64,000 bases of DNA from Cephalotrichum gorgonifer (Eukaryota; Ascomycota; Sordariomycetes; Microascales; Microascaceae): the NCBI GenBank assembly GCA_900312665.1, contig ONZQ02000021.1, positions 89,886 to 153,885 on the forward strand, given 5' to 3'. The notes under the pieces were generated by a model. That model made no database searches, was not told the origin of the DNA, and worked only from the letters and a program-made list of their open reading frames with translations. The position numbers were made by a program, and so were the translations under genes. Every line of letters starts with the position of its first letter. Within the stretch, counting starts at the first letter, position 1. Positions 11,201 through 21,945 of the stretch are shown here, piece after piece.

Positions 11201-12113
11201 GGGATTGTTGGTTCTGAAGGTCTTGTGTAAGACCCTGCTCGTAGAGTCTGCGAGTCCTGGCTACCGTCTTCTCCATGATGGGCGTTGGGCTGGTAGCGCT
11301 GGAGCCTGGATGGTGGAAGTCTTTCTGGGAGGTGATCGAGGTCGCGGCGGTGGAATTTCGGCTCGCCGAAGGCGCAGACGAGGTGGTAGAGCCCGTTTCC
11401 CTCTTTTTGTTATATGTCGACGGTGATTCCGGTCGCAGAGCTTCGAGATCGGACGCCCTAGACAGAGGAGTAGCAATGTCCGTAGAGTCCTGATCCTCAT
11501 GTGCCTGCTTCTCCTTCTCGGCCAGCTTCCACCTCTGGAACGAAGACATGGATACATCGTCCTCGTATAGAGGCTTGCCCAGCCCTCCTCCACTCGTAGA
11601 GCCAGCCGGCGAAACCTTGTATATCTTCTGCCTCCCTCCGAATAGGACGTTGCCCTCGGTCGGTCGGGCCCTATCCATAACGCTCATGCTACCCGAGTCC
11701 GCATCGGATGCCGAATTGTATGAGTTGATACGTGTGAGGGAAGGCGGGGCCCTAATAGACTCGACCTCTGCGATATCTCCCAAGCCCCTAAACGCAATAT
11801 CCTGGATTCGCGACTGCCTCTTGGGAAAGAGTACGCTGTCATCACTCGCCTTGCCGATCTTGGTATTCGGGTCATCCTGTTCCCTTAGCATGGAGAAGCG
11901 AGCTGACAAGCCCGTCATCAGCAAGCTGGTCCTGAAATCGTCGGTGGCGGGCAATGCATTGGCGATATCGATCTTCTCCTCGACTGGTTCCTCGTGAGAC
12001 TTCTTGCCCTTGAAAAGTCTAAAGGGGTTGGATGGCTCAGGGGTGGGGGGCGCGGCCTTCGCCGCCGCCGCGGCTTCCTCCTTGGCCTTTCTTCTTGTTC
12101 TGAATCGATTCAT
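8226..12113 (-). CDS. Large intrinsically disordered fungal protein, function unknown
   Basis: One uninterrupted 1295-codon frame, by far the longest exon in the window. The N-terminus MNRFRTRRKAKEEAAAAAKA is basic, followed by NPFRLFKGKKSHEEP and a more ordered stretch around residues 45-105 (DFRTSLLMTGLSARFSMLRE, then DDSVLFPKRQSR). Most of the rest is Ser/Pro/Thr-rich with many SP and TP sites. A short Glu/Arg/Lys-rich helix (HAALRQFRQARRELQKLKE) lies near residue 850, and a His/Pro/Gly-rich section near 975-1050. No enzyme domain, signal peptide or membrane segment is seen. The composition suggests a phospho-regulated scaffold or cytoskeleton/polarity factor; this is inference only. It may resemble conserved hypothetical proteins of other filamentous ascomycetes, but I cannot name one. 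Confidence 0.85.
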   Translation of the reverse strand: MNRFRTRRKAKEEAAAAAKAAPPTPEPSNPFRLFKGKKSHEEPVEEKIDIANALPATDDFRTSLLMTGLSARFSMLREQDDPNTKIGKASDDSVLFPKRQSRIQDIAFRGLGDIAEVESIRAPPSLTRINSYNSASDADSGSMSVMDRARPTEGNVLFGGRQKIYKVSPAGSTSGGGLGKPLYEDDVSMSSFQRWKLAEKEKQAHEDQDSTDIATPLSRASDLEALRPESPSTYNKKRETGSTTSSAPSASRNSTAATSITSQKDFHHPGSSATSPTPIMEKTVARTRRLYEQGLTQDLQNQQSHALSRIDTLARKTPGRLPDISQNISSTAHLFGDRVVDRRLLSKGSAPNMQPSSPLTAPRSSTSTAASPVDAGFRATGSHETKPFGASPPLSPPISEHEEHPTLPIQASDKGKATAMGVFHKPAQPYDESRFAQRQIQMQQGRETPTGMSRTDSDASRGAQRSPSPVAPQAAVSRPRVAPADATTPEVLQRSTMTFFDDDAEDSLPPMPHSRIPTRQAGPVRPADEDHPAFRSSALPTPLSVTSPMFDEEENALPITPNTSVPSMDADPKDSPTLGPPAGLSGMVRQHLRSDSGASSVYGADPQVPAHNTERTSRAFDSKALDDLVSDLNPWATQDQEWTASFYGGNADASRQDLEPSPAKPQEQTPVANASSSRQSTTSSDAGKETDVFHSQLADGARRIRERLTSYVETDSARNSYDAPSTPESTSRPNPLAGLLRKQSSRGSLIEKPREVNNPSKTIKLLGLSNSTMSSSVSPNKPAFEKEDPPLSPMPEEPASPVRHSPEKSSSEQEKEDPAHAALRQFRQARRELQKLKETETRQRHQQAVAESPGGFNDNSPTDRGAAPRSQSRPGRVRSPSRDRRPPPVSYSRAPSTEPWAGPGSNPGSRGPSRAGSRPPSSNERENERDRSGSEASNGGRAHSRPPPRPRNGPHDEYQHSPQHGGRPPHGARHGPQHGPPQGSPHAPQHAPPPPPGGRQPPMIRSPGHPGPDMRRPQMPSPQPFPGMASAGHSDRSGPGLSTYQPQRGLVSGQPSPISPMGDLPSPFLPSGRSTPNGAAPSPRRPSAPPQPPLDLGSSTTTRLDSSMKRVVRKQDISDPTFISSTSRVPTVNLPEDIGMRSRSGSGTRSRSGSLLPNNPATASTPNLYSLQHSQANAPPLPPINPRRRNNGPGGFMGRKGEEDMGLESPQPPFAPNGMDSGDENRSAFSMSDEEEMARERRRLRKAPSEANVGARSRSGTLRSSPPYFAGGQHTPPGGHVAPTVRSNGLPGGLI

Positions 12114-13500
12114 GTTGGCGGATAACTTTGTGGATTTTTTGGTGAGCAGCTTTCACTGGCTGACCCCGACGTCACGAAAGAATGGCAGCTGTCCAAGCAG
12201 GCATACAATATAGCGGGGAATGGCGGAGGTCGGGTAGACTGGATGATCAATACAACGCTGAGTCGGCTTGTGGTCTAGGCGTATGGAAGAATTAGACACG
12301 TAACATCAGGCATGGCTTGTACAGAGGTGACGAATGTAGTGACGGCTGGGGGCCGAGACTCAAGTGCGAGGGATCGCCAGCGAGTGAAAACAAAGGGGCA
12401 CAGGGGGGTCGACGTCAGAACCCAAGGATATTTCCGCCAGGTCTGTTGTTTCGTATGACTATTGCCGTGAAGGTCCTCCAAGGGGCTTTGGGTTCCTGGT
12501 TAGGGGTGGGGGATGCAGATCAGAGACACATACCACGACCAGGAATCAAATGTGTCGAGCTAGTTTCATCGACCAAAAAGCCCGGTCGGACCAAGGCGAA
12601 TGCAACCGCACACTGGATAGGTCGACTGGAGAGAGAAAAAAAAAGGCGATTGGTAGACAGGAGTTGGCAAGGACCGGGACTCAATCAAGATGGCGAATGC
12701 CAGCCCTTAAGGCGAAGGTGATGGGCTTGAAAAGGAGTCCAGCGGCTGGGTTCGAGAACGAGTGAAACAAGATTCGTTGGGTTGGTTGCACGAGCGTTCG
12801 AGTAGAGGGCAGAATAGGCTCGTGGCAGGCAAGTGGGTCTCGTGTATAATGCTGGTCCGAAATTCAAGGGTAAGTCGAGAAATGAGAACAAGTAGAGTGC
12901 CTCTGTAATGACACGCACTGAGCGGCGCTCGATAGTTGGAATCGTATCAAAGGATCAATTGTCAAAGGAGTGTAGGTATTCGTAGTCGCGGAACACGCTG
13001 TGGGTTTGTATCCGTCGGAGTGTACAAGGGAAGCCAAGAGGCCCGTAGAAGACGAGGGCACTGCGGGTTCGGGCGTCGGGCAATCGAAGCGGATATTGCA
13101 AAGGAAAAGAAAGAAAAAGGAGCGGATGACGGAGAGGAACTCGTCGCTACGTCGGGAACGAACAAGGGACTCGAATACACGAGGTTGACGATGCCGGGAG
13201 GAGAACTCGTCGAGGGGTTTGAGGAAAGAGCGAAGGGATGTGACAGGGGAAGCTGCGAGCGACTCAAAACTTTTGAGGAAGGAGTCCCAGGACCGGGAGC
13301 ACGGAGGGAATGGAGACTGAGCGCTGAACTGAACCCACACCGTCCAAACAGGGATTGGTCACAGCGCGGAGAAGAGCAAACGGATTTGTGAATATGAAAT
13401 GGGGCCCGGGCGACTTGTGTCTGTCTCCCACCAGAAAAGTCGACAGGGGTACCCCTGCGCAGTGGATGAACCTGGTCCGCGGGCGCTCTTTTTTTTTTTT
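12114..13500 (-). promoter_or_regulatory. Probable long leader/promoter of the disordered-protein gene
   Basis: Read on the minus strand, 13480-12114 is pyrimidine-rich with short upstream frames and no recognisable domain. That fits a long 5' UTR plus promoter. The 229-codon frame at 12962-13651 has low-complexity Ser/Pro composition without motifs and is not called. Confidence 0.4.
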
Positions 13501-16500
13501 TTCCCTTCTCTTTTCGATGGGATCCCCCTAATAATAAAACATGCATGTGGCATCGGGTGAGGGAAGGTATCCATTTGATAGGTACGGAGTTGGGAGTACC
13601 GATTTGTATTACTCCCGTACCTGCATGAGCAAGTGCGACCCAGGCACCCACAAGGACCCCAATTCGGGGAAATTGGTGGCCCCAAGGCGGTATTGGTGGG
13701 GTCTCGCTTCAGCAGGCACCATTTCTCTAGCGTTGGGCGGCAGGACGGTGGGACACGGTAGGTGGACTATATACACCCCCGGGCGTTTGAAGGGTGCTCT
13801 CTCTCCAGGCACAGTCTCGGACAGAACAATGGCCAATTTTGCACGATCCGGGGAACATCGCGAACGAACCATCTCCGGATGGCCTTCGCTCCCGTGCTCT
13901 GGGGCAGAAGGGGTTGTCATTTTATTATACATGTACTACTTTTTGCCCCGTCTTCAGCGCAGCGCAGGTGAGGGAATCTATGTACTCGTACTCGTACTTG
14001 TAGTTTACATCTCTGAGAAACGGGCTCCACGTTCCCGGGGCCCCCGATAGGGCCTGATAATGTTTTAGCGCCAGTTTGGAAGCTAGGGATCCCATGTTTC
14101 CCTCAATCTACTTGTCCTCGTACCCGTACGGGCTTATCCACAACGAGTTCGCCGCCTCAAGAGAACGAGCGAAGAAGTCCAACACGGAGATGAGGAAGAG
14201 GAGCTCGAACACACAAGGCAGACAGACAGACCTCGGAAGCTAGAGCACGTCGTACTCGTCCAAGTACGACGTTCGTTCCGTTCTCCTGTGGACCATGGTC
14301 ACAGCCGCGGCTACAGCTCAAAAGCAACGAAGGCCGAAGGCAAGATCCTCCTCTCACTGCGGCCAGTGGTCTCGTCGGCCTGGCCTCCCCTGAGCACTCG
14401 GCAGTCTACTACAAGTACACAGGGCGACACGGGGTCCTGGGGTTCAATTGTGCAGCCAGCCATCAACGATACCCACGTCATCTAGTCCGACAAGATACCA
14501 ATAAGAAGAAAGCATGGGAAGGGAAATCCCTGCTACCCGGGTTAGATGTGAAACATGCCGAAGATTGTGTGTGCGAGTGTGTGTGTGGAACATGCGTGGA
14601 CAGAGAAGGAGTAACATGCAGCTACTCCGTACTGTCCACCCACTCACATATTAGTCCATCTCACACCACCCACCATCCCGCCGCGGCACCCGGAAGGCGG
14701 GTTGCGCACCACCCGATTTGATTCCTTACCCCTGAACCCGAACCTGGACGAGAGACTGTTTGCCACTTCTCCGAGCCAAGAGCTGGTAGCTGCAGGTTGA
14801 ACGTCCAAACAGGCATTGTGCCCCCCAGGGCTTCCCGCAATACTGTGACTAAAATGCGTCAATTGCGCATTCCGGGAGAGAGATGCGCCACTTGCTTTTT
14901 CTTGTCGGAGATTGGGCCTAGCTGAGGCGCAGCGCCTTCAAGTTCGAAGCACCCGTATGGGCCTGGGCGTGACCAAGCTCGCCATGACAGACGAGGGAAC
15001 ATGGCATCATCCTCCAGATTCCTGATTTCTTTTGGTGTTTTAATTACGAAGTAGCCGTTTTCTGGGGATTCCTGGAGGCCTGCTCGGATTCGCTGTAATT
15101 GCATTTGTATTACTCGTTAAATCCCAAACCACACTCCTTCACTAGTGTTACCCCTTGAAGATGTGACCACCCAATTACCGCGTGCGTTTGCTATGCGGAC
15201 CAAGCTCCTCGAATCCTCTTTTCTGCGACCAGCACCCTTTTTTTCTGCAAGCCACTGCAGAGGGTTGCAGCACCACGCCACTTCGCCGCGTCCCTTCAGG
15301 CATATTTTCTGCAAGGGCAGGCAGCGTGATCGGGAATCTCGGATGCACCTGGCCGTGTTCCCCCATTCGTGCGTGTACGGCGTCATACTGGGGGGGCGAA
15401 TACTCAATACCCCGGAGTGCGTTTGGACAAACGAACGGTCCTCCTCCGAGGATATGAGTATGAGGATAGGGGTCTCCATTGGCTTCTGAACGAGCAAGTC
15501 ATCAGGGGCGCTGCCTGTCACCGGCGATATTCAAGCTCACTTCTTACATGCAATCCGGACAGCCGAGGGGTCGCCTCGTGTGATAAGTATCACTTGTAGA
15601 CTATGGAGGGGTTTGACGAACGTCTTGATACACACGAGGACTTCACCTTGTTGTGTGCTGCGTTCAGAAGGCAGCCTGGCTTAAAGGTGACCATCTTCCT
15701 CCCGCTCACCCCCTTTTTTCCCCAGCCCAAGCTCGCACAGGTTAAAGACTGTTAAATCTTCGTCAAGATTTGCCCGCGACAAGGCGATAGACGAGGCGAA
15801 AGCCCTAAAAAAAATCATGAGCGCCATCAATACCATGAGTACTCGTACAGGTACGGAGTATGAAAGCTGGAATTTTAAGGCTTCGCTCCCGAGGCCATCT
15901 GTCCGGACAATCGACTCCGCCTGGCCAGAGAATTGAAGCATTACAGTCCAATCGAATTATCACGGTCTCCACTCTCACGCTCGGGGCAACGGACAGAAGC
16001 TTGAGCCAGCTGAAAAGAAGACAATTGCTGCCCGTACTCTACGTATTAATATCGGACTCCGAAATACAATGCATCGCATCGACCTCAGGAATGTCTATCG
16101 AAACAAAAAAGAAGACCTACCTACGGAGCAATGCCGACGGTAATAAAAAGGGGGGAACTCCCGGAAGCGGGGTCACTCCTTTTTCCCACGCCCCCAAGTC
16201 CAAGTAGTGAACATATCACTCACACCCCCTCTCTCTTTCCCCCTTTTTGGATCGACCGGGTTCGAATTAGTTTAGCCAATGAGACGACTGTGCCTGGCGC
16301 TTTGGTCGCCCTGACTGTCGGCCGTGATTGGGCTGTACACTGTGTGGTATTGGTTGTTCCACCCCATCGAGCTTTGTGAATTTATTCGTCCCACAAATCC
16401 GACGCCAGCGGGCCCCCTAATAGCCCCTCCACGCGAGAACGACTACTTGTACGTAGTAGATTTCAAAAGCGAGAAGGAACGTTTGTTTCTTACTACCCGC

Positions 16501-18300
16501 ACTTGTAACTACAAGTACCCCTGAAGTGCGCATAGGGGGAGGAGATAGCATAGGCCGAGCTAGCCAGGGCACTCCCGGGGCTCTTGAGATGTGAGGAAAG
16601 GAGGGAAGATCCTGCAGGCCGCTCCGTGGAGGAAGAAGCAGAATATTTAATACCCTACTTGTAATTACTCCGTACAAGGACGACGGAACTCCACCCCGCT
16701 GACAGGGTCCGGAAAAGAGATGACAGCCGCTGCTGCCTTTTGTCATCTGCCAAATGCCATTTGCCCCCTTGTCATATTAGTATGTACAGGGATCGAAATT
16801 TTTCATCCCATCTCCACGACTCCACGGGCAGAGCGCGAAGTGGGGATGGGCTCCGCACCTGAGCCGGGTAGGCCGCCGCGGTCCTGGGTCGGGTGGTTGT
16901 CTGATTTCCCACGATCCTCGCTCCTGGGTCCGGGGAGCAAGGGAAGCATGGAGATGGGCAGGGTAGAGTGGCATCGGACTCCACAGGTCAGGTCAGCCCT
17001 TCATATGAGCACTCATACGAACACTCGTATGCTTGTACTCCGTATATAAGTAAGCACAAATATACACAGGGGGACGGAGTATACTCATGCTTGTGTCCAT
17101 CATTTGATATTGTTGATGGAGACAGGTCGCCGCGAGGATAGGCGGTGCCTCTCATTATCATCGCGTGATGACTGTCTTGTCTCACTGAACCGACTCGTGG
17201 CCCGACTCAAGAACCCTCACGGACCGACTCATGACTGGCGCGCGAGTGCGGATTGTCGGTCGCGTGGAGAAGGAGAAGCAGAAGGAGACCCCGAGATTTC
17301 AAAGTCTCACCATAAAAGCCCTAAATTAGCTTTGGGCAAAAGAGACCAGACGATCCCCAAAGTTTCTCATGTGGGCCGCCAGCCTTGTCTGTCTCTCTAA
17401 GGAGGCGCCCATCTTTCCTCGATATGGAGCTTTGTCTCATGTCCGAACGGGGTAATAAACCACCCCCCCCGATCTCCACCCAAGTCCCAATTTTTTTGAT
17501 CGTTCCTACGAAGACAGCCGAGGCGAGGCGACCGTCAACAATATGAGGACAGCTTAATAATCGATACTAGACCGTGAAGGGGCACAGCTTTGTTGATTCA
17601 ACCCATGCCATACGAATCCACGGATAGAGTTTGGCCACATTACATGTAATATCGTTCATCCGATCTTACTCGTCCTCGTACGAGGGATATCGAGTTACTC
17701 GTCCCTGATGCATTGGCAGCACCGACGGCTTGGGTTCATTATGGATCCCTCGCTATTAACCTATCGGTAGTGGTCAACCAGAGAAAAAGAGAGAAGGAGA
17801 GAGTGTGAAGAGAGAGAAAATGGTCCAAACGGGAAGGTAGAAGCGGATCCCGGGAAGGGCGAGATTAACAAACAGCTACGGCTTCGCCCGTGTCCTGATA
17901 GTTAACCTGTATTATTAAATCCCCAATTTACACCAAACGTAACTCCCCCTCTCGTCTCTCCTGTTACTTGATTCTTTACGAATATCCGTATCGTTCCCAC
18001 TATTTCGGCTTTTCCCGTCCTCTATCACAGACAGATTTTCTTTCTCTTCCCGGTTTATGGGAGAAGCAATAATTTGCTGTCGCTGCCTGCCCCGCAATTC
18101 CTCAATTTCGGATGACCGCTCCCGGCACTGTACTGCAACATGTACTCCACTGTGGTAGGTACAGTATGGTATGAGGATTATGTCGGGTAGGTATTACCAT
18201 CACCAGGCAGCTTATCCACTAGTGGCAGGATCACACGTGATACCTTCTTGAAGTAAGTCGTCCCATCTCCCAAGTGAACCAGTACTGTCACAGTAGGACG
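13501..18300. other. Gene-free region with dispersed TACTCGTAC/ACTTGTA motifs
   Basis: No frame here has family motifs or a splice-supported extension. The sequence is peppered with short palindromic words (ACTCGTAC, ACTTGTAC, TACTCCGTA), for example near 13980-14000, 14105-14130, 15838-15860, 16440-16520, 16650-16680, 17005-17050 and 17660-17705, some of which form hairpins. Confidence 0.65.
14247..14272. repeat. 10-bp perfect inverted repeat
   Basis: ACGTCGTACT, a six-base loop, then AGTACGACGT. It is the longest of several hairpins built from the TACT/AGTA words of this region. No gene lies adjacent. Confidence 0.9.
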
Positions 18301-21017
18301 CCGCGACATGTCGGCTGCTAAGACTGATCTCGAGCAAATCTACGAGCAGAGTAGGCTTTGTGCTAAGGTTGAGCCCTTTGTTTCGAGTTTACCGCGCTAA
18401 ACCACAGCTATTGAGGATTGGTTCTTGTGGGACGAGAGTTTGGTGTCGGCGGGGTCTTTCATCACATTGAAGTGACAAGCTTATGAGAAAGTGAAATTTG
18501 TGACAAACGAAACAACTGCACTAAACCCGATCCCGCAACAAAACATTCCTAAGCGGGGTACCGCCGGGTACCTCTGGGGGAAGTCAATCCTATCCATATC
18601 TACGATCATGTTGTTTGCTATCCTGGAGGCCGCTAACGCGGGGTTGTTATCTGACCTGCGATGGCACCTCTGGGAGATTGAAGATGTTCTCTTCTACCAT
18701 ATCTAGCAATCGGATGGTATCATGACTGCAAGTACGGGTGCAGATACGAGTAGGACAAAGCGCGTTGATCCTTGCCTCCTGGACCTCGTGAGTGCGGGGT
18801 TGAGTTTGTTTGAGCGGTGGGCGTATATCAATGTGGGAGGGGGGGAAGTAAATAGACCGTCGCGTCGGGGACGCGTCGGATCTTCTTTGTGGTTTTGTGG
18901 TTCGCGGTTTCGTGGTGTTGATGGATGATGCGTTGATGGAGGGTAACATCGCAGGGAATGAGATTGACGTCGTCGGCGTCGTAGCCATCCGAGCGCTTGG
19001 ACGGACTGGGGGAGGAGGTGCGAGGGGGAAGGGGACGACACTGCCGGCGCGGCGCGGCACTCGTAATCGAGAATTTCACTTTACGAGTACGTGGGGCGGG
19101 ACCTTGAGCAAGTTCGGATGATACGTTGGGGAGAACCTTGGATCCCAATTCTTGTGCTGTTCTACATATTGTTCATCTGAAGGGTGTCTACTATGGTTAC
19201 CTCAGCTCGCTTTAGGCAGGGATTCGCGGCACGTTTTGTGCAACCGGGCCCGAGATGGGACGTGCAGCGGAGTCGGTGGCGTTTGACTACGCGACATGGA
19301 GGTCCGGATTCCGAAGACTCTGGCGTTTGGTTCGCTGGGGAGTTGTGGATGTGGATTTGGTTCGGATATAGCGTATCGTGAAAGCTATCAGGTAAAACGC
19401 CTTGGGCAGGGTGTGGGTGGAGCACTGTCAACGACTGCTCCACGGGTTGAAGCCGAGACATATCAGGTGGGAACGACGGTGTGGCCTTCGCCCGACCGGA
19501 TAGCATGAGGACAACCTCTGGCTCCCGTCCAATGCCATAGTAGCTAGAAGATCGCCTGTCCGTGCTCCCATTCCACTGCCTGATGTCTCACATTGCCATG
19601 TCACCCGCCACCCCGTCCTCGGCTATCGCCGCAGACTACTCGATTAAGGATCCCCTTCGAGGGTGTGAGACCCTGGCGGACGTGGCACATCGTACCAACC
19701 CCGCGCCATAAACGGCTCCCACCGTGTAATGGGTGCATGTTGTCCAACCTGCAAACGACGGCGTCCCTAGGTGACCCCTACCCCGTCACTGTCTTAACCT
19801 TTGTCTTAGCCTTTTGCTGAAAGAGGGATAGATGGTATTGCTTGACCATCACAAAGAGTCAAGTCATTGTTGCGTGCGGATATTGTCAGGACAAGTGGGG
19901 CTTATATCTCCGTGTTAGACGGATAGACATCTTGTATACCCTTGTTACATGGAGAGACATCCTGACTCAACCCTCCTTCCTTCAACCGGATGGACAATAG
20001 AAGGGGGAAGCGGATGAGGTGGGGGATCGGGGGAAGAAATTAGATCTGGCCAGGATATATGATGGGGATGGTGGCTCCTTAGGTGCAACCCGAATCCCGC
20101 AGCTTAAGAATATCGGCTTCCCTCCGATCTGTATTCCGTTACATATGTCTCGTTCTCCGTACTCGGTTCCACGTGTCAGTAGGACGAATCCTCGGCGAAA
20201 CACATGTGTCCCTACACGACTCTATTTCAAAACATGGACTCCAATGACGTCGGTAGGCGGTCAAAAGGCCAACACTTCTTTCATTGTAGAAGGCCACATT
20301 CAAGACAGATTTAGATAAGGAGCTCAGTTGGAGAAAGCGGCTATTCGGTATGTGGGGAAGCTTCAACGATACACTCCTGCGCCCATATGCCGGGATGGGA
20401 TATCTATCCGCTGATATAAAGCTAGAGGCCAAGAAAGGCCGTCTCGGAAGTTGACCTTGGCTCTTCTGGTATATAGCCGACTAATGGGCAATGCATCACC
20501 GATTGCGAGTAGAATGGAGACGCTCGAGCATCGAACTTGTCCTCATGATCATCACTGGGGAAGCGGAACGTTAGTAGCAGAGTGTTGCGAGGGAGTTAGC
20601 AGATGGGGAGTTGGGCCCCAGTGGATGAAGGTTCAGGTGGCATACAACGCTGGGACTCGGGCCCAAGTGATGGAAATTCATCCCAACATATGCAACTTCA
20701 AAGTACTGCGATGGGGCCCAGTTCGAGTTTACCCACAGCTCTCTGCTCATAGACACGCCCGCCGGCATCTGGGCTCTGGGGGTGTGTTGAAGTGTCGAAG
20801 TCTGCTTTCCGAGGAACTCCAGATAACTCAGGCCGAGGATATGGACGTTATGGATGGACTACCGGATCGGCAGCTCCATTACATGAATGGAGGGAGAAAT
20901 GCCCAGGTCATTCCGAGCCGTTGACTCTGATGTAGCGCAGGTGAGGATCGTCCTTTTCGCCAATGCTATGAATACAGCGATCATCACCTCCGGTCCACGC
21001 GTCCAAAAGATATGGCA

Positions 21018-21112
21018 GAAAAAAGGTGCCGACGGCAAGAATCGAACGTGTGGTATGTCACATTGAAGCCCATTAAGTATCGACTCGGCTCCCACTCGGC
21101 CATCCGGGACCC
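21018..21112 (-). pseudogene. tRNA-like element, degenerate
   Basis: On the minus strand the sequence holds a perfect A-box match TGGCCGAGTGG, as in Ser/Leu tRNAs, then a near B box CGTTCGATTC about 55 bases later, then a T run that would end Pol III transcription. The T stem pairs at only about three of five positions and the 5' acceptor does not pair with the 3' GTCGGC. It is therefore not a working tRNA by inspection, but a tRNA pseudogene or the head of a SINE. It sits 140 bp before the first AGCGAAG module. Confidence 0.4.
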
Positions 21113-21249
21113 TCGTGACTCCCGAAGTACCGGTACTCTTGCACGCCCGCCGCCCGCCTCCGCCCCGGTTCGCCTCTCGCCCCCCCAAGAGCCGGCATTA
21201 AGGTTCTCGAGAGAGAAAGGGAGAAATAAAAAAGATAAAGAGTATGTAA

Positions 21250-21356
21250 AGCGAAGGCCCTATTCAGCCCGTTCGGAATTCACACGACGGTGGTATAGTA
21301 GTTGGCCCTCAACATAGGTTGATGGACAAGCAAGACAGGAGCTCAGCTACTTCGCT
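21250..21356. repeat. AGCGAAG...CTTCGCT module, copy 1
   Basis: A 107-bp segment starting AGCGAAGGCC and ending GCTACTTCGCT; the ends are 7-bp inverted repeats. It is followed by a short conserved flank that recurs after copies 2 and 3. The interior is not visibly conserved. Confidence 0.7.
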
Positions 21357-21519
21357 AGGAATATCAAGTCTAATTCTGGGTGAAGTAGTTAGGAGAGTGC
21401 CAGGCACCAGTAGCACTTCCATTTCCTCTATGAGCCCCCAGTCCAAGGCGAGGAGAATAGCGATAAAGTAAATGATGTATGGCTTAGGAAACGAGGGAGA
21501 GCCCAAAAAAAAGTTATCA

Positions 21520-21621
21520 AGCGAAGGCCAGGATGTCAAGGCGTGCCCACGCCCCGGCTGCATTCCAAGCAGCGGACCTGTTGCGATCTTAGGATGGCTG
21601 GTGAAGTTCAGCTACTTCGCT
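21520..21621. repeat. AGCGAAG...CTTCGCT module, copy 2
   Basis: A 102-bp segment with the same ends as copy 1 (AGCGAAGGCC and CAGCTACTTCGCT) and a right flank AGAAAACCGTTCTAGATTTT resembling that of copy 3. An A-rich stretch precedes the left end, as in all three copies. Confidence 0.7.
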
Positions 21622-21839
21622 AAGAAAACCGTTCTAGATTTTGGCCTATATAGCGAATCAAGACAACAGAGGGTTTTGGTAAGTCCATATCCGTGTATCC
21701 GCAAACCCCGGGTGCCATAGGCATAGGTTCTCGAACGGCTCCAGGACTACCACGGCTCCACCACCACAAGTCCTGAGCCAGATAGGCGAATAAAAAAGGA
21801 AATGGGAAAGGAGGAGGTGTAAAGAAAAAAAAACAGTGA

Positions 21840-21945
21840 AGCGAAGGCCAAGGTTGGGGGGTTTGCCATACGGCGACCCCTGGCTGTCCTCCAGACAGCC
21901 TAACGCGTATTCGGAGGTGGCGGGATGAGGTTCTGCTACTTCGCT
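21840..21945. repeat. AGCGAAG...CTTCGCT module, copy 3
   Basis: A 106-bp segment with AGCGAAGGCC and CTGCTACTTCGCT ends and right flank AGAAAATCGTCCTGGATTCT. The distances between left ends (270 and 320 bp) suggest decayed tandem duplication of a unit of about 300 bp. Confidence 0.7.

Noticed and set aside
12962..13651. 229-codon minus-strand frame upstream of the large disordered-protein gene
   Set aside because: Ser/Pro-rich low complexity, no motif, overlapped by open plus-strand frames; better explained as pyrimidine-rich leader/promoter.
16255..16285. GGGTTCGAATTAG, resembling a tRNA B box
   Set aside because: No T-stem pairing, no A box at the right distance and no acceptor stem.
18491..18706. 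71-codon plus-strand frame with a hydrophobic stretch (SILSISTIMLFAILEAANAG)
   Set aside because: Short, isolated in degraded DNA, no splice-supported neighbours and no family match; the hydrophobic run may be chance.
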